64,000 nt of DNA, taken from assembly GCA_947683625.1 (NCBI GenBank), contig CANTUR010000162.1:1612001-1676000 (forward strand), written 5' to 3'. Of the stretch, positions 35,189-46,502 are shown piece by piece. Source of the stretch: Mallotus nudiflorus. Taxonomy: Eukaryota > Streptophyta > Magnoliopsida > Malpighiales > Euphorbiaceae. The notes beneath the pieces are model-generated. The model saw only the letters and a program-made list of their open reading frames with translations. It made no database searches and was not told where the DNA came from. Made by a program: the position numbers and the translations under genes. Positions within the stretch are counted from its first letter, which is position 1; each line of letters opens with the position of its first letter.

Positions 35189-35262
35189 CTAATGCCGTTA
35201 GATCTATCACTTCCGCCATTGTTTTTGGTCTTCAGGGCTCTAGGATCAATACTTTGATACCA

Positions 35263-36379
<1,117 letters not shown>

Positions 36380-36739
36380 GGTAATTTACACTACCTGTCC
36401 CTTACATTTTAATCCAATCTAATTGTCATTCTAAACATTTAATTTGTCATTTAAAACTCTCAAAATTTTACTTTTGGTCTCACTAAAATCCTTTTCATCT
36501 TTTTTACGCATGAAAAATTACCAGTATAATAACCTACATCCACATACGTTAGTTTTATTATGTGAGTATTCTATGTTGTGCAGCTATAAGTTAGTGTACA
36601 AATGACTTATCAAACAAAAAAAAAAAGGACTTTAATAAAATCAAAATTAAAATTTTGGAAGTTTTAGCGACAGATTAAATGTTTAGAACACTGTTGAGAT
36701 TTGATTAAAATATTAGGGATCGTGAATGTAAATTTCTCC
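36380..36739. mobile_element. MITE with about 110-bp terminal inverted repeats, 360 bp
   Basis: The left arm (GGTAATTTACACTACC..., 36380-36492) and the reverse complement of the right arm (GGAGAAATTTACATTCACG..., 36630-36739) align throughout and share TCTAAACATTTAAT and CAAAATTTTA blocks. Flanking 9-mers aaatccaaa (36371-36379) and aaattcaat (36740-36748) match at 7 of 9 positions, consistent with an old Mutator-type 9-bp duplication. There is no coding capacity. Confidence 0.7.
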
Positions 36740-36907
36740 AAATTCAATAATTTAGTCTAATATTGTGTCTGTAGGCAATGTTTGATAACAAATTAAGATA
36801 ATGCAAAATTGAAGTTTTTTTCTTTTCTCAATCCAAGTACATTGGTTAATTTGTAGTAATGTGAATTTCCTATTATATTCTATGTTAATCTAAATCTTGG
36901 CAAAGGT

Positions 36908-37131
36908 CTACCCACTCAAAATGATGTACATGAAAAATTCTTCACTACAAGGGATCATTTAGACTACCCTTAGGATATGACAGCTTAATTTTGTAAGTTT
37001 CTGAAATGAAGGATGCTTCAAGGACAATATTGGAATCATAAATCGCATCTAGTTTTTAGCTTCTGGAACATAAAAATCAAAGAAACCTTTAGGCACATAA
37101 GGAAGATTTCGTCTGAGAAGAGAATCCATGT
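36908..37131 (-). pseudogene. Highly decayed SAUR relic
   Basis: Patches on the minus strand align to the 3' two thirds of the SAUR genes: the stop region (36908-36910), ttcttcactac.agggatc (IPCSEE region), gaaatgaaggatgcttcaag (LKHPSFQ region), atattggaatca.aaatcgc (RFxxPISY region) and cctttaggcacat (DVPKG region). The AEEEFGF segment is deleted and several frameshifts are present. Similarity ends near agaatcc at 37131, followed by a TA microsatellite, so the start codon and promoter are gone. Confidence 0.8.
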
Positions 37132-37136
37132 TCAAA

Positions 37137-37138
<2 letters not shown>

Positions 37139-37180
<42 letters not shown>
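37139..37180. repeat. (TA)n microsatellite next to the SAUR relic
   Basis: About 20 TA units exactly where the relic loses its 5' end. Confidence 0.97.
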
Positions 37181-37184
<4 letters not shown>

Positions 37185-37519
37185 AAGAGAGAAATCAGAT
37201 GACTTAAATTTTAATGGACTGCCTAATATGAATTAGTCATTTTCTTTAAATTGATGATGATAGAAAATGAACTATGCACTTTATGATGCTCATGAAGAAA
37301 AATTACCATTTAACTACATTTTCAATGGTATGTTGAATAGTATTTAAAGATGTTGGTTTCATTGAATAAAAACATTTTAATGAAAGTATATAAGAATTTC
37401 CAAAGAATTTTGAAACCTATATTCGACCATATTTTGGTGTCGAATAATAACATATGTTATAACCATTCCATACTTTTGCCTCTCATTAAGAATTCGGATC
37501 TATATATATATATATAATA

Positions 37520-37553
37520 GCCGGGATAGAAGGATTTGAACCTCTAAATAGCG
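37520..37553 (-). other. tRNA-Gln(UUG)-like 3' fragment 1
   Basis: The minus strand reads CGCTATTTAGAGGTTCAAA then TCCTTCTATCCCGG. It resembles the T-arm and acceptor end of plastid-type tRNA-Gln (GGAGGTTCGAATCCTTC core) with several changes. No cloverleaf 5' half is recognisable, so this is not a functional tRNA. It directly follows a TA repeat. It could be a nuclear plastid-DNA scrap or a B-box-bearing SINE remnant. Confidence 0.35.
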
Positions 37554-37739
37554 TGTTTCACCCCAATAAATATCAAAGATATTTCGCCCATAGTTGTCTG
37601 GTATAGGGCAAAAAGGGAAGCAAAAGGGGATTTATGGACAGATGGAGTTGTTCAGGTTCTGAAGCACTTGGCTTTGGGTGAAACAAGAATTACAGTTCTC
37701 TCTATACTTACCGGAGGTGAAGTAGAGGAGGTTTAATTT

Positions 37740-38400
37740 TACTGTATTTTTTCATTTATACTTTCTGCTTTTTTTTTTTTTCAAATTTAATCCTCCACTT
37801 TTCATGTTTACTTGTTTTCCTTTTTAATTTTGAGGTTTTTTTTTGTTCTTGTTCTTATTATTATTATTATCATCATCATTCCATAAAAACTTTATTTTTG
37901 ATATTATTCTGCTTTAATAAAAGTTAGGGTGCAAAATTAAGAGGGTAAAAATAATATTATTTTTATTGTTTTAGTTGCTTGATTTTAAGTTTCATGAGAT
38001 TGTTTTGACAATTTTTTTGATTGGTTCATTTTTAGTTTTATAAAGTTACTTTTTTTTATTGTTTTTCTGGCAGTTTTTTAGTTTTTTTTTTTGTTTTGAT
38101 TGGCTCATTTTTAGTTTTATGAGGTTATTTTTCTGATTATTTTTGTTGTTGTTCCTTTAGTTGTTTTGGCCTTTTTTTTTATTGGTTCATTTTTTGTTTT
38201 ATGAGATTATTTTTCTTGTGGTTTTTTTTGTTATTTTGACGGTTATTTTTTATTGATTTATTGTCAGTTTTATGAGCTTGCTATTTTAATTGTTTTTGAC
38301 AGTTGTTTTTTTTATTGTTTTAATTAGTTCATTTTTAATTTTATAAGGTCGATTTTCTGATTTTTTGTTACATTTTTGGTTTTATTTTTTATTTTTTAAT
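37740..38400. repeat. T-rich degenerate tandem repeats
   Basis: At least five imperfect copies of a 65-75-bp unit with the core ttggttcatttttagttt followed by tatgaggttattttt occur between about 38010 and 38370. Related copies reappear at about 40390-40554 just before solo LTR 4. No coding potential is seen. Confidence 0.6.
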
Positions 38401-39293
38401 TTTTTGTTTTGATGATGGTTGAAGGATAATAATATCCAAAACTCTTCAACTTACTCTTTACAAAAGTTTTTTTTTTCCCTTGCAGAGAGAAAAAAATTAG
38501 AAAGAAGCCAAGCAATTAAAAAAAAAAAAAAGATTCTTCTAACTCCTAGTTAACCGTCAAGAAAATATAATAATATATAGATGTTTACATTCTTCATTTT
38601 ACTATATTGATGAGTTTGAAAAAAGAATAAAGTTATCAAGATAATATGATTAAATGATTAAATGAGTGTTTGGTTTAGTTTTTTGAAGTAGCTGTAAAAG
38701 ATTTGTTGTTAAAAGGTTGAAAAATTATGTTTGATAAATTTTAATAATCAACAGTTAATAGTTGATTGGCTCCCAATCAGGTGTTGATTCAAGGAGCTAC
38801 AAATCTTAGATTTTTTGAAACAGCTCACTATAATTTTTTTTTTAACTTTACAAAATTAACCTTATAAAAGTTAATTGAAACAGTGGAAGAATGACATAGA
38901 AAAGCCCGGTGTATCTGCTTTCATTAATTGGATAAGAAGCATTTCTTCAATTACTAGTCAACGCTCCACCATTTCTAATTCTCTCGCTTCTTTTTTTGTC
39001 CCTTTTTTTTATTCTCATTATTAATATTATTTAATATATTTAGTCTTTTCAATATAATTTTAGATACAATATCTTATTATTATTTTTGTTATTTTTTTGT
39101 TTTATTTTTATTGTTGTATTAACAAAGAATTTGGTAGTCTAATAATAATATAAAAAGTCTCACACGTTTTGATAAATAAAATTTTGCGCTATTGTATGAA
39201 AATTAAATTACTTTATTAAAAAAGAAAAATTAAACAATATTATTGTACACATATTAAAAAATTATGGATTTAATAATATATTATTAGCAAAAA

Positions 39294-39326
<33 letters not shown>

Positions 39327-40554
39327 GATGTTGTAAAACTTAATATTATCTTTTTCTATTTGTTTGTATAAATAAATAAATAAATTATGCTTAAAATAGT
39401 CATTTTATATACTAATCAAAACATCTCAAATGTATTTTACTAAATAATATTATAAAACAACTAACAACCATCAACTATCAACTGATAAAAATAATTAAAC
39501 CAAAAAAGCCCTAAAAAACAAAAAAATGAATAATTTGTAGATAAAAATAAAAAAAAAAGAAAAATAAAAGAGAAGAAGAAGAAAAAGTAAAATAATATGA
39601 TTGAAAAAAAAAGAGATAGAAGAAGAAAAAAAAAATTTGCAAAAACAAAAAAGAAAGCAAAAATAGAAAAGAAAAAGCAGTAAAACTGTATGTTTGAGAA
39701 AAAAAAAATTTTTGAAAACAAAATTTTTATGAAGGAAAAAATTTAATATATTTTTTTAACACATATTCCTTTTTTAGTTATTTTTGAAAAATTCCCAAAA
39801 AAAGTTGAAGGCCTTTTCTTTTCAAAATTGGATATTTGGGACTTTTTTCTAGAAATGTATAGAAAAAGAAAAAAGTTTTCAAAAATATAACAAACAGAAC
39901 AACTTTTTCATAAATACGTAAAGATAGAATTTTTTTTTCAATAATACGGTCTTTTCTTTCTTTATTTTTTTTCTCTTTTTTTCCGTTAGATCCCATCACT
40001 ATATTAAAAATAAAAAAAGAAATCCACACCCAATTCTTCTTCATTTTCTTCTTCTTTTTGCTGTTATTTTTATGGTTTAAATTCCATAAAAAAAAAATGC
40101 ACACCTAATTCATATTTAAAAAAAATTATGATTTGATTTATCAACTCAAAAAGAGTAGAAAGAGGAAGTAAAAGACAGTTAAATTGTGTGTTTGTTTGTT
40201 TGGTTTTTTTTTTTTTTTTTTTAAAGAAGAGTTTCTATAATTAAAAATTTGAACTTTATAATTGTTTTGGATATTGAAATTTGAGTATTGTAATGACTCT
40301 TATTTGATTTGTGTGGATCGATATGAGTGTGTACTTTTTTTTCTTGTTGTTTTGACAGTACCTTTTCTTCTTGTTATTTTGACAGTTGTTTTTATGGTTG
40401 TTTTGCTTCTTTAATTTTATGAGTTTGTTTTACAGTAGTTTTTACGGTTGTTTTTTTTTATTATTTTAACGGTTATTTTTTATTGTTTTATTGATTCTTT
40501 TGCAATTTTATAAGTTTGTTTTGTAATGATTTTCTGATTATTTTTTATAATTAT
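38401..40554. other. Low-complexity A/T-rich spacer
   Basis: Long homopurine and homopyrimidine runs fill this stretch, with an ATT microsatellite at about 39295-39325. Open frames at 39461-39721 and 40104-39778 are by-products of A/T runs (almost only Phe/Leu or Lys/Asn). Around 38665-38830, gagtgtttggtttag and ttaatagttgattgg resemble ends of hAT-type repeats, with a weak inverted match near 39465-39490; no clear boundaries. Confidence 0.55.
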
Positions 40555-43347
40555 TGTCACGACTCGAATCCAAGGGCAAGTGACCGGCACTAGAGAATGG
40601 AAAAACATAAAGCTACCAAAACCCATAGTAAGCCTCAAAAGAAAAATTACGGAATATTTAACTTTGAAACCTTACAATAAATAATAAAATAACAATGCAC
40701 ATTATCAAACTAAATTTTTTCAATATAATTTAAACCATAATATCAATGCATAGAATAAAATAAATAAACATCGGTTATACAAATAGTATCTAAGTACATA
40801 AAATTATAAATACATGAAATTTCAAATAAAGTATGCAGTTATACAATTTTCTCTACTGCGGTATATGAAAGTATATATGACACAACTAAATAGACCTACG
40901 TAGAATAGCCGGTGACAAAGCTACACGGCGAAGAAAAGTAGGCCTAACAAAAAATTCTCAAACTCCTGAAAAAATAAGTTGAAGGGAGTTAGATCTCACT
41001 AAGTAAGTTAATAACAAAATGAATGCGATTTGAAAACCTGATTAAAATAAATTTTAGGGAAGTATAATATAATATAATTTTATTTCCACCATTTTTTTAA
41101 AAGAGAAGGAATAAATATTAAAATGTCTTTTTAAATCGTTTCAGTATAAAAATCTGGTAGAATCTGATTTATAAATTTTTAACAGTCATATGACTCACTT
41201 ATATCCAAGACTGCCAGATCCCCAGAGCAAGACATCACCAGGATACACAGCCGTAGTCATATCTCTTAATCCAATATTACTGGCGGTGTTCGAGAGTAAA
41301 ACATCACTAGACCATTGGCCCAAGTGATTTAATAAATATAAACTAAAATTTATACTAGTGGTGTCCGAGAGCAAAGCATCACCAAACTTTCGGCCCCAAT
41401 ATTTATTAAATAAGCAAATATTATACTACTGGCGGTGTCCGAAAGCAAAATATCACCAGACCTTCAGCCTCAGTAATATAATTAAATAATCACATATTTT
41501 ACCAGTGCACACACGGTCCTGATGAAATCTATCAGGTAGCCCGTTCTATCATGGTTTATTTAAAAATAAAAGAAAATAAATAAAATAATGAAAATTACAA
41601 TAGATAAATAAATAAAATAAAATAAAATAAATCAACTATAAATTAAATCATGCAAGATCATATGAATAATGCTGACTAGAATCTCATAAAATTAAATTCA
41701 TAAGAATTTAATATAATTTGAATTAAAAATCTGACACTCAAATCAAATATTAACTTACAAGGTAAAGGTACTCCTCTGGCACGTCATGTTTGACCTCGAC
41801 TGATAGACGCGACTGGAGGGGCAGTTAAAAGATAGAAAAAAGAAATGACAATTAGAAATTAAAAACCTAACTTCTAGAGTTTCTAAAGAAGACTTGATTC
41901 AAACCCAGAATAAAAATTTTAAGATTGATCCGGTGTCACGTTTTATGAGAAATATACCGAAAATTCGACAGAGTTTTCTTTGTAAAATTGACATCCCTCT
42001 ATCGAAGTAGAATCAATCCTACAAGTAAACACACTTCAAAATTCACAGTGGCACAACACCTCGGGTTGGGACTCCAAACTACACAATTCCCAACCGAGGT
42101 TCATCAAAAATACAATAAGCAAATACTAAATATTAATTTAGTAAATCACCAAAAATAATAAAAATTTATAATAAATCATAATAATATAATTTGTTTAATT
42201 TTTAAATCACTAAATAAAATTATTTTCCACCATAATTTAGTAAAATTTCAAATAATAATATAATATTAATAACAATCCAACTTTCCAAATATTCAACATA
42301 AAATAGACAAATTCAACTATAATTGTCCATCTAGATTAAATATACTATAATATTAATTAAAAACTCATTCAAACCACAAAACAATAAATAATTTAATTTT
42401 GAATAAATTTTCAAAAATAGTTAGTATTAATTAACTAAAAATAATAAATAATTTATAAAAATTATTTTAATACCACATTTTATCTCAAAAATATCTAAAT
42501 CATAGTGTTTAATTATAATATCAACAAAAACACCCCATTTATCTATTATATCAAAATTTACATAATATAATAATTTCTAAAAAAAAATTTAGATAAATTA
42601 TCAAAAATTATTTTATCACTACTAAAATTACAAACATAATATACTAACACTAATAACTCAATTATTCAACCAAAAATAATTAATTAACCATATCAACATA
42701 ATATACATAAAACTTAAAATACCTAAATGAATATACTAAAATTCCATAAAAATAAATTTAATTAATCTAAATTAAATTTTTATATATTCTTAACCAAAAT
42801 TAACTCCAATAACTTAAATCAACTAATATACATACATTAATCAACAAAAAATACCCCAAATAATTAAAATAAATCCTGTAAAAAAATTAAATAATTAACT
42901 CATAATTAACAAAAATCCCAAAACAACCTAAAAACTAACCAAATTAACTAACAAACAACTAAATCTAACTAAAAACTAACTTAAAGTTAACCAACTACTA
43001 ACTCACTTCAAGCTCAAATCAGAGCAGAGGAGGGGCTACTGCTGTAAGCTTGAGCTGCTGCTGCTTCCGGCAACAACAGGTGGTGGCAGTGGTCGTGCTG
43101 GTTGTCATGGCAGAAGGGCTGGAAGTTGCTGCTATCTTTGTTCCTGCTGCTTCACATGGCTGCTGCTGCTGCTATCTCTTCCTAATGCGCTACAGAGATA
43201 ACGCTAAGGGAAGAAGAAACAGATGGAGAAGGAACGGGGTGGCTGCTGGTTGGGTGCATGGAGACAGGGGAAGAGGAAGATGGCGTGAAGAAGAGAAAAA
43301 GAAAGAAAGGAGGGGAAGAAGAAGATGGGGTTAACCGAAATTTTTGG

Positions 43348-43385
<38 letters not shown>

Positions 43386-43655
43386 TAGGTAATTTAAGTA
43401 TATAATAATATTATTAATATACCTCTAGATAAAATAATACTATAAATATAATAGTCAATAATAGTAATACTACAAATAAATATTTGAATAATTTAAAATA
43501 ATAAGATATGTGCATAAGAATAAAATAATATAAAAGTAATAATATTAAATATAATACTTAAATATAATAATTTAAGTATTATATTTAATATTAGATTTAT
43601 AGTATTATATTATCTAGAGGTGTATTAATAATATTATTATATACTTAAATTACCT

Positions 43656-43730
<75 letters not shown>

Positions 43731-43866
43731 TGTAGGTAATTTTAGATTTATTACTTAAATATAATAATTTAATATATTCATTAAAACAATATGAAATAAA
43801 GAAAATTTATAATCTCAAAAAATCTCAATATCTATATAATTAATTTAAAATATTCAGATTATTTCA
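40555..43866 (-). mobile_element. Solo LTR 4 (same family as solo LTR 2), 3312 bp, TSD ATTAT
   Basis: On the plus strand it runs from TGTCACGACTCGAATC to ...TATTCAGATTATTTCA, with ATTAT on both sides (40550-40554 and 43867-43871). Reverse-complemented, its start TGAAATAATCTGAATATTTT aligns with TGTAATATCCTGAG of solo LTR 2, and both contain the gaacctcgg / ggactccaaact block (here 42060-42105) and a pyrimidine-rich, GC-richer block (here 43020-43334). Three 75-bp sub-repeats (ctggcggtgt.cgagagcaaa core) start at 41280, 41355 and 41429. The frame at 43050-43334 is antisense to the LTR and probably chance. Confidence 0.92.
43352..43731. repeat. Large palindrome between two TA microsatellites, within solo LTR 4
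   Basis: The left arm from 43384 (TGTAGGTAATTTAAGTAT...) and the right arm ending 43658 (...ATACTTAAATTACCTACA) are near-perfect inverted copies of about 70 bp. At the centre is a second, perfect 23-bp inverted repeat, 43541-43563 and 43570-43592, with a 6-nt loop. TA repeats flank both sides (43352-43381 and 43659-43731), and a partial third copy of the arm begins at 43733. It may be a MITE inserted in TA DNA or a rearrangement of the LTR's own sequence. Confidence 0.85.
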
Positions 43867-43936
43867 ATTATTTTGAAAAAAATCAAATAAGGTTGGGATG
43901 ATAAATCAAATAAATAAGGAAATATATATATATATA

Positions 43937-43967
43937 GCTGAGATGGAAGGATTCAAACCTCCGAATA
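43937..43967 (-). other. tRNA-Gln(UUG)-like 3' fragment 2
   Basis: The plus strand gctgagatggaaggattc, then aaacctccgaata, is the reverse complement of a T-arm/acceptor end resembling plastid-type tRNA-Gln, closer to it than fragment 1. It again follows a TA repeat (43922-43936). There is no 5' half of a tRNA. Confidence 0.35.
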
Positions 43968-44396
43968 ATTTTTCTTCTTCTTATTATCCGGTCTGTGTGA
44001 AAATGAGTACAGACACTGAGCCTTGAAATATTGCAGTCAGTGAAGTGGCCACCATGTGGGCTGCGTACAGTAGAGCAGCCGGAGACGACGCCTATAATGC
44101 TGAAAGTGTGGAGGAGAATGAGAAAGAAGCCGCAGAGAGATGGGAACAACCAGAGAGAGAGGGTCAAGAATATGCAACTAGAGGCTGCACTTAAGAGAAT
44201 GTAGTTGCATATCAAGAAGATTCTGTGCATTCTTGGGTGTGATTCTGGTAATGAACATGTCTGGTTGTGTTTGTGAAAGACACAGATTTCAGAATAAAGA
44301 TTGGAGACTGAAATTAATTGTTTAATTTGGAGAGATTCAAGAAAAAGAAGATATTTGGTTGATGGAAGATGAGAAAAAAATTTGGGTGTTGCTGTG

Positions 44397-44822
44397 TTAT
44401 ATAGTAAAAGGGATGGTGTCATCAAGAAGATGGTGAATGTGAAACAGAGCTCCGCTAACCTGATTAACAGTCCCAAAATCGTCTGTGAGAGTTGCATCAT
44501 CACCCGTCGAAGTCATGCCGTTGGAGGTTGCATCTGTGTCTTCATCTAGCTTTGGATCGGCAACAACTATAGCCGGAGTTGCATCATCACCGGCTGCTGC
44601 CTCGTCACCTCCGGTGAAGACCATGCCAATTTCGAACCCAGCTGCAATGTTGAAGACCTAAACTCCGGCTGCCATGGACCCTTGCTTTTTCGACTTGCCA
44701 GCTTCATCGAAGGCGGAAAATCTCTTGCTATAAGGGTCATCAGCTGCGGATGCTTGTGGAGAATTGGAGTTGATAAGGATGTGATGGTGTGTGAACTTGA
44801 AGGAGAGGGTCGAGAGGGTCAT
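44397..44822 (-). pseudogene. Unidentified acidic, single-stop open frame (possible broken exon)
   Basis: From ATG 44820-44822 one frame runs 141 codons to a stop at 44397, interrupted only by TAG at 44658-44660. Before the stop it reads ASAADDPYSKRFSAFDEAGK then SKKQGSMAAGV. After it comes VFNIAAGFEIGMVFTGG, which could be a membrane segment, then an acidic Asp/Ala/Thr-rich tail (GDDATPA, DTDATSNGMTSTGDD). GC content is visibly higher than in the surroundings. I do not recognise the family. A repeat of the ASAADD-coding sequence lies at 44818-44836. Overlapping frames on both strands (minus 43883-44503, plus 44682-44903) look less gene-like. Confidence 0.3.
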
Positions 44823-44903
44823 CTGCTGCGGATGCTGCTATGGTTTGGTATACCCTTTTTTTTTTTAACTTTCACAAGAGGAGAGGGGTTGGTACACTGT
44901 TGA

Positions 44904-45561
44904 GGTCAATGTGGGTTTTAGTTTGAGAGATTGAGATCTTGATCTGGGGTTTTGATCTGGGTTTCAGTTTGGGGTGCTGTTATGGATGATTCGAAGTGGG
45001 AATCATTGGTTTTCTTGGATTTTTTCATGTGGAAAAGAGCTTTAAAGCTCTTTTTTATTTTTATTTTTTTCAAAATAAAAATGATTGAATTGGAAATAGA
45101 GAAAGAAAAGAAAAGAAAAGAAGGAAATGTTTGTTTTAATTTGGGAATTGTTGATGAAGAAAAATGGATTTTTTTTTAAGAGAAGAAAAATGGATATCTA
45201 ATTAGTAATTCTTTTTGTTAAAAAAAAAAAACTAAAAAGAAGAAATAAAAGATTTGCAGCAATGAAGAAAGCTTTCTTCCATTAATTGAAACTGAATAAC
45301 AATGGAAGAAAGCTTCTTCAAATGCTTGAATTTTCACAACCATTTCTTTAGCTTTCCACTGACATAAAAAACATTACATTAACAATTGCATAAGAGATTG
45401 ATAATGCAGGTAAATTGCTTGAATCATTATTGTTCACCCATTAATAGAAAACTCCTCTTGGATTCTGACATGAGTGAGATGAAGGAAGGAACAGTGGTTT
45501 CCTAATTTCAATTGTTAACTATTAATTGGGTGTTGGTTATTTTTAGTCTTTACCAAATTTG

Positions 45562-45594
<33 letters not shown>

Positions 45595-46502
45595 GGCTAC
45601 TTTGGTCTAACTAAATAAATTTAGGTTGATTTTGACATTTTAGAAGTGAATGATGATGTGGTGAGATGAATGGCTAAAAGTGGGTCCTATTTACGTAGAC
45701 TATGACTTAAGCAACCATCCATCAGCCGGAATCACTTAAATAATGTAAAATTGGTAAGTTCAAACCCTCGATTGTAAATAAAAAAAAAAAAAAAATCTAA
45801 CTACAAAAATAGTAAAAATTGAAAAGTTTGCATATCAATTATGTAATTTATTCAAAAAATTATTATTTTTAGGAAAAATTATAAATTTAATGTATCAACT
45901 TTTTAGTATTTTCTATTTGAGTGTCTAACCTTTTTTTGACAATTAAATGTTTGAACTTTAAAAAAATATATCATTAAAGTGTATCATGCTAATTTAATAC
46001 TGAATGTGTACTTAGTAAAATCAAATGAGTTTCACTTTTATCTTAATTATCAGCTATGTAAAGTGCCACATGTGCTAACTTAAGGAAAAAAATAAAATAA
46101 TAAGTAACCTTACTTTGACAAAATTACCCTCATCTTTTAAATTCAATTAGGGTTTTTAAACACAAAACACATCTAAAACCAATTCAATTAAGCATTTTTA
46201 TATTCATTTTTTTGGGTTAGTGTTGATGTTTTTTTTTTCCTTTGATTGGTTTTTGGTGATTTTCATAATGGTAAAGAATTGGGTTTTAGTTTGTAGGTTT
46301 TGTTCTTGGATTTTAGTGCTCTCAAATTGCATTTTAAATTTTATCATGGGATTGGTAATATTCATTTTAGATTTTTTGTAGGTTAAGTAAAAGTAAACAT
46401 TTCGATCATAGTTTATTGTTTGTTTTAATTCGATCATTTTCATGAATTCCTTAATTGATTATTGATTTTTCTCTTTTTCTATTAATTTAATTGCTTTGTG
46501 TT
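44904..46502. other. Spacer before the Tat-like array
   Basis: Low-complexity A-rich runs (for example poly-A at about 45567-45593). The stretch aaattataaatttaatgtatc near 45888 looks like the end of a non-coding repeat, without a matching partner. No gene seen. Confidence 0.5.

Noticed and set aside
38665..39490. Possible hAT-type element (gtgtttggtttag... with weak inverted match)
   Set aside because: I could not find matching termini or an 8-bp target duplication.
39461..40104. Phe/Leu-rich and Lys-rich frames
   Set aside because: They arise from long A and T runs, with no domain or codon pattern of a gene.
43050..43334. 94-codon frame MSCCCFRQQQ...
   Set aside because: It is antisense to solo LTR 4 in its CT-rich block and ends in a low-complexity Arg/Glu stretch.
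43883..44503. 206-codon minus-strand open frame
   Set aside because: Composition is Leu/Ser/Ile/His-rich without motif, its end crosses a TA repeat and the tRNA-like fragment, and it overlaps the more gene-like frame at 44397-44822.
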